Positions 15,867 to 23,629 of a stretch of DNA of 39,877 bases are shown piece after piece (the stretch's first letter is position 1; every line of letters begins with the position of its first letter). The position numbers were made by a program, and so were the translations under genes. Where the stretch lies: contig CAZXCQ010000012.1 in NCBI GenBank assembly GCA_964639275.1, forward strand, positions 1 to 39,877, read 5' to 3'. Below the pieces are notes generated by a model that was not told the origin of the DNA, did not search any database, and was given only the letters and a program-made list of their open reading frames with translations. This DNA comes from CAZXCQ01 sp964639275. Its GTDB lineage: Bacteria > Desulfobacterota > DSM-4660 > Desulfatiglandales > Desulfatiglandaceae.

Positions 15867-16485
15867 GATGATAGACCAGGTTCTCAAGCCTCACGGTAAA
15901 ATCCACGTTTTCTACAACAAAACCCTCCGGCGCCCTCACCTGGACGGGTGCAAAGTTGAGAATAGCCTTGATGCCTGAGTCTATAAGCAGGTTCGCAACC
16001 TTTTGTGCCTCAAAAGGGGGTGTTGTGATGACACCGATCTCGATATGGAGCTCACGCACCAGATGTTTCATCTTGCGGGTAGGCTCGATCGTGAGGCCGC
16101 AGGACAGGGTCCTTCCCATCTTCTTGGGGTCAGAGTCAAAGGCGGCCAAAAACCTGTAACCCCTCTTGCGGAAGTTTTCATTTTCCACCAGGGCATTTCC
16201 AAGATTGCCGATTCCCACAATACAGAGCAGCCATTCCCGATCAGTGGCCAAGATTCTCTTGATTTCCTTTAACAGGTCATGGACATCATACCCCACCCCC
16301 CTGGTACCAAATTCCCCAAAATAGGCCAGATCCTTTCTGACCTGGGCCGGGTTTACCCCACAAAGCTCGGCAAGTCTCACCGACGAGATGACCAGCACCC
16401 CGGTGTCCAGAAGGTTCTCCAAGGGTCTCGAATAAAGGGCAAGACGCTCGATGGTTGGGGCAGGTATTTTTGATGTCTTGTTCAT
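15835..16485 (-). CDS. rex: Redox-sensing transcriptional repressor Rex
   Basis: A 216-residue repressor that senses the NADH/NAD ratio. The N-terminal winged helix (residues about 1-78) carries the recognition segment NPAQVRKDLAYFGEFGTRG, and the Rossmann domain has the NAD motif VGIGNLGNAL (about 90-99). The fold ends with the domain-swapped helix near FTVRLENLVYHLREL. The Shine-Dalgarno before ATG 16485 is weak. It overlaps the 3' end of uvrA in convergent orientation. A Rex-type operator about 97 bp upstream (16582-16599) implies autoregulation. Family targets are fermentative and respiratory genes; which ones are controlled here is unknown. Confidence 0.95.
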   Translation of the reverse strand: MNKTSKIPAPTIERLALYSRPLENLLDTGVLVISSVRLAELCGVNPAQVRKDLAYFGEFGTRGVGYDVHDLLKEIKRILATDREWLLCIVGIGNLGNALVENENFRKRGYRFLAAFDSDPKKMGRTLSCGLTIEPTRKMKHLVRELHIEIGVITTPPFEAQKVANLLIDSGIKAILNFAPVQVRAPEGFVVENVDFTVRLENLVYHLRELPERGYS

Positions 16486-16581
16486 AAGCTACTACGCTTT
16501 GTTACCGCTTGAAATCCGGGCTGGAGGCGATACCTGATAAGCCTCCTGAACACAGGGGGCAAGGGGAGTCACAAAAAGGAA

Positions 16582-16599
16582 TTGTGAAATTTTGCACAT
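16582..16599. promoter_or_regulatory. Rex operator upstream of rex
   Basis: TTGTGAAATTTTGCACAT matches the Rex consensus TTGTGAA-N4-TTCACAA at 12 of 14 fixed positions with the right 4-base spacer. It lies between the rex start codon and the terminator of the ATPase operon. Operator identity is an inference from the consensus and the adjacent gene. Confidence 0.7.
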
Positions 16600-16609
16600 A
16601 ATAGGTCCG

Positions 16610-16640
16610 AAAAGAGGGCCCAGTAGGAGGGCCCTCTTTT
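16610..16640 (-). terminator. Terminator of the atp F0 operon, possibly bidirectional
   Basis: A 12-bp perfect inverted repeat, AAAAGAGGGCCC (16610-16621) and GGGCCCTCTTTT (16629-16640), with a 7-base loop. It begins 12 bases after the atpE stop codon. The T-run is formed by the stem base (TTTT on either strand). Confidence 0.85.
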
Positions 16641-16651
16641 CCAGTTGGTGA

Positions 16652-17017
16652 TTAATGAAAGGCCTTCTCGATGATAATTCCAAGATCCGGAATCTTAAAG
16701 ACCAGAATAAAACAGATCACCAGGGCATAGATACACAGCGACTCGATCAGGGCCAGGCCGATGATCATGGTGGTCATGATCTTTCCGCCCGCCTCAGGGT
16801 TTCTGGCCGTTCCCTGGAGAGCGCCATTAATGGCATTTCCCATACCCAGGCCGGTCCCTAAGGCCGCAACCCCGATACCAAACCCGCAGGCGATGGCTAT
16901 TCCAAAGAATATCCACAGACCCGCCGCCTGGGCCGAGCCATCAGCCGCCAGGGCCATTGAAGCCGTCCCCAAGACCAATATTGCTGTAAAAACCCCAATT
17001 AACCTCTTCTTGGTCAT
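16652..17017 (-). CDS. atpE: ATP synthase F0 subunit c
   Basis: A 121-residue ring subunit, about 40 residues longer than E. coli subunit c because of a signal-like N-terminus (MTKKRLIGVF to LAADGSAQ) that may be cleaved. The two-helix hairpin follows, with the polar loop ARNPEAGGK and the ion-binding Glu92 in LALIESLCIYALV. The residue matching the Na+ ligand Gln32 of Ilyobacter subunit c is Met59, and Thr67 is replaced by Leu, although Ser93 is present; protons are therefore the more likely coupling ion. It is the last gene of the F0 operon, 91 bp after atpB. Confidence 0.95.
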   Translation of the reverse strand: MTKKRLIGVFTAILVLGTASMALAADGSAQAAGLWIFFGIAIACGFGIGVAALGTGLGMGNAINGALQGTARNPEAGGKIMTTMIIGLALIESLCIYALVICFILVFKIPDLGIIIEKAFH

Positions 17018-17108
17018 GTGTGCCTCCTTTCTTGTCTAATATTCTCGGCCTTCTTCCAAGAATTCTCTCTTACACAAATATCGGTGAGACCCTGAATCCA
17101 TCCGTCTT

Positions 17109-17798
17109 CTAATGGGCTTCTTCCATTGCACCCACAAAATAGATGATCGAAAGGAGCATAAAGACAAGGGCCTGAATCACGCTTACCAGGATACCCAAAA
17201 ACAGGATGGGCAGAGGGGCCAGATACATCCCTGCCAGCATAAAGAGGATGCCAAGCACGGTTTCCTTTCCAAAGATATTGCCAAAGAGCCGGATGCTCAA
17301 TGACATGATACGGGCAAGATGTCCGATGACCTCAATCGGAAACATCAGGGGTGCCAACCACCACACCGGCCCAAGAAAGTGTTTGATATATTTGGTGCCA
17401 TGAAACTTGACTCCGATGATATGGGTGTAAAGGAAGGTGCATATGGCCATCGACAAGGTGGTATTGAGATTGGCTGTCGGAGAGTAAAAGCCCGGTACAA
17501 GCCCGATCAGATTGCAGATCAAGATATAGAGAAAGATGGTGGCAATATAGGGGAAGAAGAATCTTCCTTCAGGGCCTGTGATATCAACCATAAAATTCTC
17601 AAGCCCACCCACGATCATCTCAAGCACATTCTGTCGTTTGTCCGGAACAAGCTTGATATTCCTGGCCAAGAAAAGGGCCGATATAACAATGATAAGCGCC
17701 ACCAGCCAGGAGTGTACCACGTGAACATGTACGTGAAAGAAGTGCTCCAGCCCGAGGGCTGAGCCGAACTCACTCAAGAAAAAGTAATGGTGTCCCAT
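17109..17798 (-). CDS. atpB: ATP synthase F0 subunit a
   Basis: A 229-residue inner-membrane subunit forming the ion half-channels with the c-ring. The essential Arg is seen in SLSIRLFGNIFGKE, and ALVFMLLSIIYFVGAMEEAH is the usual C-terminal helix. Length is typical for the bacterial subunit. The gene begins 3 bp after atpI and precedes atpE. The F1 genes and subunits b and delta are not in the window, as in genomes where F0 and F1 operons are split. Confidence 0.96.
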   Translation of the reverse strand: MGHHYFFLSEFGSALGLEHFFHVHVHVVHSWLVALIIVISALFLARNIKLVPDKRQNVLEMIVGGLENFMVDITGPEGRFFFPYIATIFLYILICNLIGLVPGFYSPTANLNTTLSMAICTFLYTHIIGVKFHGTKYIKHFLGPVWWLAPLMFPIEVIGHLARIMSLSIRLFGNIFGKETVLGILFMLAGMYLAPLPILFLGILVSVIQALVFMLLSIIYFVGAMEEAH

Positions 17799-17801
17799 AA
17801 C

Positions 17802-18194
17802 CTAACTTGCCTCCCCGGAAGATGTTTTCCAGATCAAATGGATTCCAAGGCAAACGATACTCACGACCACGATAGAGAGCCCAACAGCCAAGCCCACGGG
17901 ATGAACCCACTGTTGCCTGATCAAGATAAAGATAATAAACCCCATTGCCCCAAGCCTGAGATAATACTTTGCAATAATGGATGCCTTTCTTGCATGCAAT
18001 TCCCCGTCCGGGGAAAAACCCCGAAGCACGGTATGCTGAAGCACATTAAAGTTGGCAATAATGATCAGGCCTCCGAGAACAATACCCAGGGTAAACGCCG
18101 GGCTCATCAAAAGAAAGCTGGTAGAAGCCAGGACAAAGAGGATGATCCAGTTAAAGGTCCTGAGCACCTTGGATAGTTTTCGCCACTCCATCAA
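17802..18194 (-). CDS. atpI: ATP synthase subunit I family protein
   Basis: A 130-residue protein with four hydrophobic segments: about residues 17-31, 35-50, 76-93 and 99-122. Size, topology and place directly before atpB match the ATP synthase I family, which helps c-ring assembly or Mg2+ supply. Sequence conservation in this family is low, so context carries weight. Its start overlaps the atpZ stop by 4 bp (ATGA). Confidence 0.8.
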   Translation of the reverse strand: MMEWRKLSKVLRTFNWIILFVLASTSFLLMSPAFTLGIVLGGLIIIANFNVLQHTVLRGFSPDGELHARKASIIAKYYLRLGAMGFIIFILIRQQWVHPVGLAVGLSIVVVSIVCLGIHLIWKTSSGEAS

Positions 18195-18409
18195 AACCTG
18201 TCGGCCTTCTTATAGAGTTTGTAAAGATTGCTAAAGGCAGCGGCAATGCCAAAACCCAAGAAAACAAAAAACAGCCAGGGCTGGGTGCCAAGCCATTTGT
18301 CCAAGAAATACCCGATCAAGGCCCCCATTGCAATAGAAAGGGCCATGGCCATACCAATGGTGCTTAAAAAGCCCACGTCCTTGATGGTTTTCTTGAGGTC
18401 TTTATCCAT
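18191..18409 (-). CDS. atpZ: AtpZ/AtpI family membrane protein
   Basis: A 72-residue protein with two transmembrane helices (FLSTIGMAMALSIAMGALIG and PWLFFVFLGFGIAAAFSNLY) joined by a short loop YFLDKWLGTQ. This is the form of the 'ATPase gene 1' family found at the head of F0 operons. It is the first gene of the atpZ-atpI-atpB-atpE string and is thought to assist ATP synthase assembly or metal uptake. Confidence 0.85.
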   Translation of the reverse strand: MDKDLKKTIKDVGFLSTIGMAMALSIAMGALIGYFLDKWLGTQPWLFFVFLGFGIAAAFSNLYKLYKKADRF

Positions 18410-18608
18410 CTGGCTTAATCAAGACTGCCGGCCTTTCCCACTTGGGGAAAACCGCACTGTCTCTATCACAGGCCTTCGGGCAAAGTCAATCAATTTTGTG
18501 CCCATCCACATGGAGGGTCGGGCGGGGGGACGGTTTAAAGACAAGACGGCCCCACCAGGAAAGGCTTCTCCCGGTAAGGGCCGGCCATAAAGATCTTGTT
18601 TCCAGTTC

Positions 18609-18875
18609 TTACACAGCGTCTTTTAGGGCCTTTCCCGGCACAAATTTGGGGACCCTCTTGGCCTTGATCTTGATCACTTCACCGGTCTGGGGATTTCTGC
18701 CTTTCCGGGCCTTTCTTTTGTCCACCCGAAAGGTACCGAAGCCGACAAGTGTCACCGTGTCCTTCTTTTTTAGGGCCTTGGCAATGCTTGAAAAAACACA
18801 ATCCACTGCTTCCTGGGCCTCTTTCTTGGTGCAAACGACCTTGGCCACCTCGTTGACTAAATCTGCCTTGTTCAT
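18609..18875 (-). CDS. HU family DNA-binding protein
   Basis: An 88-residue histone-like protein. It begins MNKADLVNEVAKVV and carries the HU/IHF signature GFGTFRVDKRKARKGRNPQTGE, which forms the DNA-wrapping arm with the Arg-Asn-Pro tip, and ends KFVPGKALKDAV. A very strong ribosome-binding site (AAAGGAGG) precedes the ATG, in line with an abundant protein. It lies alone, about 200 bp upstream of atpZ on the same strand. It is closer to HU than to IHF subunits, but the exact paralogue cannot be named. Confidence 0.95.
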   Translation of the reverse strand: MNKADLVNEVAKVVCTKKEAQEAVDCVFSSIAKALKKKDTVTLVGFGTFRVDKRKARKGRNPQTGEVIKIKAKRVPKFVPGKALKDAV

Positions 18876-19310
18876 GTCCTTTCCTCCTTTGTCTTAAATG
18901 GTTAGTCAGAAACTGCCCCCACCATGCAATTCTTTTCTCAGACACCCAACATACCAAAGGCCTCTATCCTTTATTACGTCTACGGGATGACACCCGGTTT
19001 GTTTGGTGGCTCCACCCCCCCCCCCCCCAATTGAAACAGATGCAAAGTAACCTGGTTTGACTGGCCAGGATACCCCGGCCACCTCTGGGCCTATCCCGGA
19101 TCATTCCCAAGATAAGGTGAAATAACATGTAGCACCGGCAACAGTCAGTACAATAAGAGCCCCCAAGATAGCGTCTCAGGCCATAGCGGCCCTGCGGAAA
19201 GCCCCCAAAAATCTATATTGATCGTCTCGTTAAAATGAATAACTTCTGACTTTTTGCAGATCTGAGAAAGTCTGCAACCGGTTGTCAGGACTTCCTTCTC
19301 GATCAGGCGA
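18876..19310. other. Spacer between lipoprotein gene and HU gene
   Basis: About 435 bp with no convincing gene. The notable element is a run of 14 C residues at 19015-19028, roughly 140 bp upstream of the HU start. I see no clear promoter or hairpin. Confidence 0.5.
19015..19028. repeat. Poly-C tract (14 residues)
   Basis: An uninterrupted run of 14 C on the plus strand (G on the strand transcribed for HU). Homopolymers of this length are prone to slippage and to sequencing error. Confidence 0.75.
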
Positions 19311-19538
19311 CTATTCTGGTATGGGGGGACCTTGTTCGGGTATACCCCACCAGTTTTGTTCAATCGATTTCTTTCCAGACTCGACTGTGGGATTTTTGTA
19401 CCCATACCAGCTGTATTTAAGATGAGCCCAGTTTTTATACATGGTATCATGCTCCCAAAATCCGGATTCTTTTGCCGCTTGCCCCCCACACCCGGACAGA
19501 AATAGGCCAATCAAAAGAAGCAAGAAAAACCTTTTCAT
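19311..19538 (-). CDS. Small lipoprotein of unknown function
   Basis: A 75-residue protein with a lipoprotein signal: MKRFF, a hydrophobic LLLLIGLFLSG core and a lipobox LSGC with Cys18. The mature part is short and aromatic (YKNWAHLKYSWYGYKNPT) and Pro-rich at the end. The frame opens further upstream to 19577, but ATG 19538 begins the signal peptide and has GGAGG nine bases before it. The residue after Cys is Gly, which favours the outer membrane by E. coli rules. I do not recognise a characterised family. Confidence 0.8.
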   Translation of the reverse strand: MKRFFLLLLIGLFLSGCGGQAAKESGFWEHDTMYKNWAHLKYSWYGYKNPTVESGKKSIEQNWWGIPEQGPPIPE

Positions 19539-19849
19539 CTCTTCACACCTCCTTTTCCCAAAATTATTAATGCACACTCTTTCCTGGAAAAGGCACCAGG
19601 ACTTCTAGAAGAATCAAATTCCGAAGGATAAGTGACAATAAATTGCCCAAACCACATACGCTACCCCATTGCTGCCCCTGTGGGCCGGGGATGGTTTGGG
19701 TGAAGGACCTGAGTAAAGCCAACCGGTATTACCCTCATTAAGTGGGACTAACGTTCTTTTCCTAAAAAGGCTTTTTACCCTTTTAGCCCTGTTTGGTCAA
19801 GAAAAAACTGAGGGATTTTGCCCTACAGACCCAAGAAATCGCCTTATTT
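19539..19849. other. Spacer downstream of the glycosyltransferase gene
   Basis: About 310 bp. The region 19772-19797 has an imperfect stem (CTAAAAAGG with CCTTTTAG) that might terminate the minus-strand glycosyltransferase transcript, but without a clean T-run. No gene is seen. Confidence 0.35.
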
Positions 19850-21076
19850 CTACCTGCGGAAGGCCTTTATGGTATCATTTAGCCTCTCCCTGATATCTTC
19901 CTGGGCGACAAATTGCATCATCTCCTCCCACAACCTCTTAATACGAAGCAGCCCAAGGAAGGTATTCCCCTCTGGAAGCGCCGGACCCCTGGCAACTTCG
20001 ATGTTTTTTAAGGCCTCATCGGCATCAACCTCACCCCCTTTGGCACGGTAGTGATCCGCGAGGACTCTGGAGGTCCTCTCTATTTTATCTTCCAGATCAT
20101 CCCTCAGGAATGCCCCGGGATAAGGTTCGAGTTCGTCCACTGAGACACGGACCATACCCTTCCGGGGTTCCTGATCCCTCAGCTTTGCCCTCTCGCGGAC
20201 AAAACGGTATATATCTTCGCGGAGCTGTTTCCACACGGGGCGGGGCTTGGGTGGGGGTAGGTGCTTGATAGAGAGGGTGTTATCGAGGAAAAACTTATAT
20301 CCAAACATCTTCGTGTTTATCAAAAAATCGATGTCTTCCCCCCTTGTAACAACCGGATCGAAGGGGATGCGGGTGAAGACCTCTTTGTGAACAACCATGT
20401 TTCCACCAAAGACAAAAGGGGTCTCTTTGAGCCGTGGTCCTCTCCCGATTATCTTTTCAAAGGCCTCATTCATCTTCTCCAGCTTTTCCCAGTGCGCCGC
20501 CCATGGTTTCCTCTCGCGTCTCAGGTGCCAGTCCCCATCAGCCTGAAGATAGTACCCCCCCACAGCACCAACAAATCCGATGTCCAGGTCCTTCCCGATG
20601 AACTCACGCGCCTTTTCCATAAAGGCCGGATCTTCAAAGACCTCATCATCGTCAATCAGCACCGCGACGTCAGATGAGAGGATGTGGGGCAGAAACAGAC
20701 AGAGATTGCGAACGTTCGAGTATCCGCGAAGTTTCAACAGGTTGATAAACCTCTCTCCACCGGACTCATCCATTACTTTATGTATTTGCCTCAGGTGCGA
20801 GTGGCCGAAGAAGTGGATTTTTGTGTGGGAGGGGGCGGATGGGATGATACGAGAGACCCTTTCATCCACCCTTTCTTCGATATCTTTGGCGTTGGCCACA
20901 GCAATGACCACAAGGTCGAACTCCCTATCTTCAAGGATCCCCAGGCTTTCAAGTGTTCTCCCCAGGGTCCCTTCCCGGTCAAGCGGGGTGGGATGATCGT
21001 AGACCACGTCTGCGGCCTTTTCACCGACCGCGCTTTCCCGTGCCCAATAAGATGGAATGACCATTGTTGTTTTCAT
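19850..21076 (-). CDS. Family 2-like glycosyltransferase
   Basis: A 408-residue soluble protein with a GT-A type core: MVIPSYWARE at the start, a nucleotide-binding DxD-like VLIDDDEVFED, and a later acceptor region TRGEDIDFLINTKMFGYKF. No transmembrane segment is visible. The C-terminal 130 residues are charged and helical. ATG 21076 has AGGGG just upstream and begins at the first strand; the open frame from 21124 adds only an unlikely 16 residues. It is the last gene of the string hpnJ-hpnI-hpnK-eamA-mbl, so a role in a glycolipid or hopanoid pathway is an inference only. Substrate unknown. Confidence 0.75.
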   Translation of the reverse strand: MKTTMVIPSYWARESAVGEKAADVVYDHPTPLDREGTLGRTLESLGILEDREFDLVVIAVANAKDIEERVDERVSRIIPSAPSHTKIHFFGHSHLRQIHKVMDESGGERFINLLKLRGYSNVRNLCLFLPHILSSDVAVLIDDDEVFEDPAFMEKAREFIGKDLDIGFVGAVGGYYLQADGDWHLRRERKPWAAHWEKLEKMNEAFEKIIGRGPRLKETPFVFGGNMVVHKEVFTRIPFDPVVTRGEDIDFLINTKMFGYKFFLDNTLSIKHLPPPKPRPVWKQLREDIYRFVRERAKLRDQEPRKGMVRVSVDELEPYPGAFLRDDLEDKIERTSRVLADHYRAKGGEVDADEALKNIEVARGPALPEGNTFLGLLRIKRLWEEMMQFVAQEDIRERLNDTIKAFRR

Positions 21077-21133
21077 CGGAGACCCCTTTTCTGAAAATAC
21101 CCTCTTTGATCCATCCGATCTCATCTCCGCTTT

Positions 21134-22018
21134 CTACAGCTTCAGATATCTATCTCCATCCTTTGTAACAATACCCAAATTTACAAGTCTCTCCAGATGT
21201 TTTTTCATGTGTGCACGCTCGCCAAACTCAAAGAAGGCCTTTGGCTCCCTTGGTCTCCCATAGATGATCCAGGCGCCAACAACATCCCCAAGGGTCTGAG
21301 GTCTCTCGAGGAGATTGAGGAGCTTTTCTTCCCTTTTATGGATAACCCCAAGGTATTGGTCCCAGAGCCCGCCTGGCGGCTCCTCAAATAGGCCCGTCTC
21401 GTGTCCGGTGAGCCATACCTTTGCAGGGGTCTCACGCAGACGGTTTACAGACCTGATGGTTTCTTCGATGCTGGAGTCAACGTCACCGTACCACGGGCCG
21501 AACCTGGTGAGGTCGTAATCGCCTAGCGAGAGAATCCCCGACTCCGGAAACCGGAACGACAGGTGTCCAGGAGTGTGACCCGGAGTGCCAATCACCTCGA
21601 CCGTTGTCCCATCCAGTTGGATGATCTCTCCCTCATGCAGAAAATCGAATGGCTCGCGGGGCCGGAAGTGGAAATCTTCTTTTAATATCACACGCCAGTA
21701 CTGGCGTTCATCCTCGTTATACATCCCGTAGGCGTCCAGAAAAAGCTCAAGGTCCGAGAGGGGGGCCGCGTCTTTATCCGAGATATAGAGTGGCAGTTCA
21801 TCAAATAGATCCAGGTGCATCAGGTGGTCTTCATGCCAATGGCTCAGCCAGACCGCCTCAACGCCATGATCTTCTCGGATTTTAACGAGCCTTTTTCTAT
21901 CCGAGGCCGGGTCAATCAAAATACAGGCGCCTTCAATATAGATCGAATGACAGAAGGGGTATTTGCCGCTGTTTTTGCCGGGGATAAACCATACCGGCCC
22001 AAAGTGTTTCTCTTTCAT
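21134..22018 (-). CDS. Metallo-beta-lactamase-fold hydrolase
   Basis: A 294-residue protein with the binuclear zinc motif HWHEDH (His60, His62, Asp64, His65), then TPGHTPGHLSF, the metal-bridging Asp in LSLGDYDL and a final GHE. After about residue 225 a winged-helix-like tail follows (AHMKKHLERLVNLGIVTKDG), as in several glyoxalase II-like or hydrolase families. No signal peptide, so cytoplasmic. It lies 57 bp before the glycosyltransferase and 58 bp after the EamA-like gene on the same strand. The substrate cannot be told from sequence. Confidence 0.85.
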   Translation of the reverse strand: MKEKHFGPVWFIPGKNSGKYPFCHSIYIEGACILIDPASDRKRLVKIREDHGVEAVWLSHWHEDHLMHLDLFDELPLYISDKDAAPLSDLELFLDAYGMYNEDERQYWRVILKEDFHFRPREPFDFLHEGEIIQLDGTTVEVIGTPGHTPGHLSFRFPESGILSLGDYDLTRFGPWYGDVDSSIEETIRSVNRLRETPAKVWLTGHETGLFEEPPGGLWDQYLGVIHKREEKLLNLLERPQTLGDVVGAWIIYGRPREPKAFFEFGERAHMKKHLERLVNLGIVTKDGDRYLKL

Positions 22019-22076
22019 AATTCCTTGATCTCTTCACCGATGATGAGATTGGGAACGACTCCCCGCCACAAGGGAA

Positions 22077-22535
22077 TCAGGAGTTTTGCCGGCCCAAATG
22101 GAGAGCGGACTCGACCTTATTTCTGGTATTGTTGTCCTGCCGCGCCTCTTTGCTGCCCTCGCCAACCAACACCACAAACACACCGACCACAATAATAATG
22201 GAGCCTATCCATCTCAAGGTATTGACATCTTCATTGAGATAGACCCTTCCGATGATTGCGGCAAACAGGTAGGTGAGTGAGGTAATGGGTAATACCAGGC
22301 TGAGATCACCCAGGGAGAATGCCACCAGCAGGAGGGCGAAAAACGTCGCATGACAGATCACCCCGATGATGATGATGGGATCCCTGGCCGCGGTGCCGAT
22401 ATAGTGAAAGCCGGTAGACCAAAAGGGCCCCGACCATTCCAGTTCCTGTAAGGCCCGCAGGCCCTTACTCAGGAGTCCATTTCCGATAGAGACAATGATG
22501 GTCCCGATAAACATCACAATAATTGCCTTGAACAT
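22077..22535 (-). CDS. Small EamA/DMT-like membrane protein
   Basis: A 152-residue protein with four hydrophobic segments: about residues 2-20, 50-72, 77-95 and 105-123. The segment LSLVLPITSLTYLFAAIIGRVYLNEDVNTLRWIGSIIIVVGV has the typical second-half motif of the EamA/DMT superfamily (E in YLNED, G in WIG). Half-size proteins of this kind usually work as dimers and may move lipids or small molecules. ATG 22535 is preferred over 22565 because GGAG lies just upstream of it and the first helix follows at once. Position between hpnK and the hydrolase suggests a link with the hopanoid cluster. Confidence 0.75.
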   Translation of the reverse strand: MFKAIIVMFIGTIIVSIGNGLLSKGLRALQELEWSGPFWSTGFHYIGTAARDPIIIIGVICHATFFALLLVAFSLGDLSLVLPITSLTYLFAAIIGRVYLNEDVNTLRWIGSIIIVVGVFVVLVGEGSKEARQDNNTRNKVESALHLGRQNS

Positions 22536-22615
22536 ATCTCTTCTCCACAAGCGTCTTTGGATCAATACCTGCCCGGTCTTAAAAGAAAAACTGTTGAATG
22601 AAAATAAAATGATAA

Positions 22616-22637
22616 CCTTGAACTCTGAACCCGTGAA
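22616..22637 (+). repeat. Octamer tandem repeat, copy 2
   Basis: Three near-units, CCTTGAA, CTCTGAA and CCCGTGAA, in the spacer between hpnK and the EamA-like gene. The unit matches the arrays at 4240, 26552 and 34861. Confidence 0.5.
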
Positions 22638-22777
22638 CGCCTACGTAATATGAACCCTCCCCTTTTGTCAAATCGCCGGTAGGGCTGTTGGGACCTCCGG
22701 CATGTGGGGCCTGTGACTCTCCAAGGCGAAAATCAAGGCCATGTCCTCGCTCCTGACCGGAGCCTGGTCGAGAGTGT

Positions 22778-23629
22778 TTATTTTGTCATGTCCAGGTGTC
22801 TGATCAGCCGAATACCATTCTCCCCTATCTTTTCTCGAATCCCCGGGTCCAAAAGCGCCTTCAATTCCTGGTATCCGGCGCTACTCACGTCAGAAGAGGG
22901 ATGCGTATAGAGTTCAAAGACGCCAGGCCTGCCCTTTAGCCTGTCGAGCAACATCCATATCCATTCCGCGGTGAGTTCCCCTGTCTGGTAAAGGCCAAAG
23001 ACCCCGTGGGGTGAAATGATGCCATGTTTGCTGATCTTGTCTCTGCATCTGGCCGATAGCCGTGTGAAGACCGACCGATAAAACCGGTTACGCATGCGAT
23101 TGCCCGTGGAGATTGCCCCGGAGATCTCCCAGGGCTCGTAAGGGATGCGGATGGTTTTTAACCCATGTCTCAAGGCGTTTTTGAGTATGATGTCAAAAAG
23201 CCTTGGATGAATATGAAAGTGGTGATGGCAATCCACATGGCTAAACTCAAGCCCTGTCCTTTCAAAGGCCTTAAATTGAGCAGCCACTTCGATCTCTACC
23301 TGTCTTTGGGTCTCTCTACTAAAATGCAGCGCCAGCCCCAGTTGTGTCAGGGAATCCTTAAAGCACCCGTCTGTTGCCACAAGATCTGGAACCCGCTGGG
23401 TGGGGGATAGCGGTCTTTCCTCGGTAAGTGTGATGTGCAGGCCGATCTCGAGGGCTGGAATGGCCGTGGCCCTCTTTACCGCATCCTCTGCCGCTGATCC
23501 GCAGACCATAAGGCTTGCACAGGTCAGCAACCCCTCACGCGCCGCCTTTTCAACGGCTCGATTTACATCAAGGGAAGAACCAAAGTCGTCCGCTGTGACG
23601 ATCAGCGATGTGGCGTCTGCCGGGTTCAT
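22778..23629 (-). CDS. hpnK: Hopanoid biosynthesis-associated deacetylase HpnK
   Basis: A 283-residue protein of the YdjC/ChbG deacetylase family. The metal-binding pair is in VTADDFG (Asp14, Asp15), with HVDCHHHFHIHP supplying further His ligands. HpnK removes the acetyl group from the N-acetylglucosaminyl-bacteriohopanetetrol made by HpnI, giving the glucosaminyl form. Its ATG overlaps the hpnI stop by 4 bp, so the two are translationally coupled. Length and neighbours are typical, so the HpnK subfamily is preferred over a general chitooligosaccharide deacetylase. Confidence 0.9.
   Translation of the reverse strand: MNPADATSLIVTADDFGSSLDVNRAVEKAAREGLLTCASLMVCGSAAEDAVKRATAIPALEIGLHITLTEERPLSPTQRVPDLVATDGCFKDSLTQLGLALHFSRETQRQVEIEVAAQFKAFERTGLEFSHVDCHHHFHIHPRLFDIILKNALRHGLKTIRIPYEPWEISGAISTGNRMRNRFYRSVFTRLSARCRDKISKHGIISPHGVFGLYQTGELTAEWIWMLLDRLKGRPGVFELYTHPSSDVSSAGYQELKALLDPGIREKIGENGIRLIRHLDMTK

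Noticed and set aside
19145..19510. A 121-codon open frame opposite in phase to the lipoprotein
   Set aside because: It overlaps the lipoprotein gene, lacks a ribosome-binding site and has no recognisable domain.
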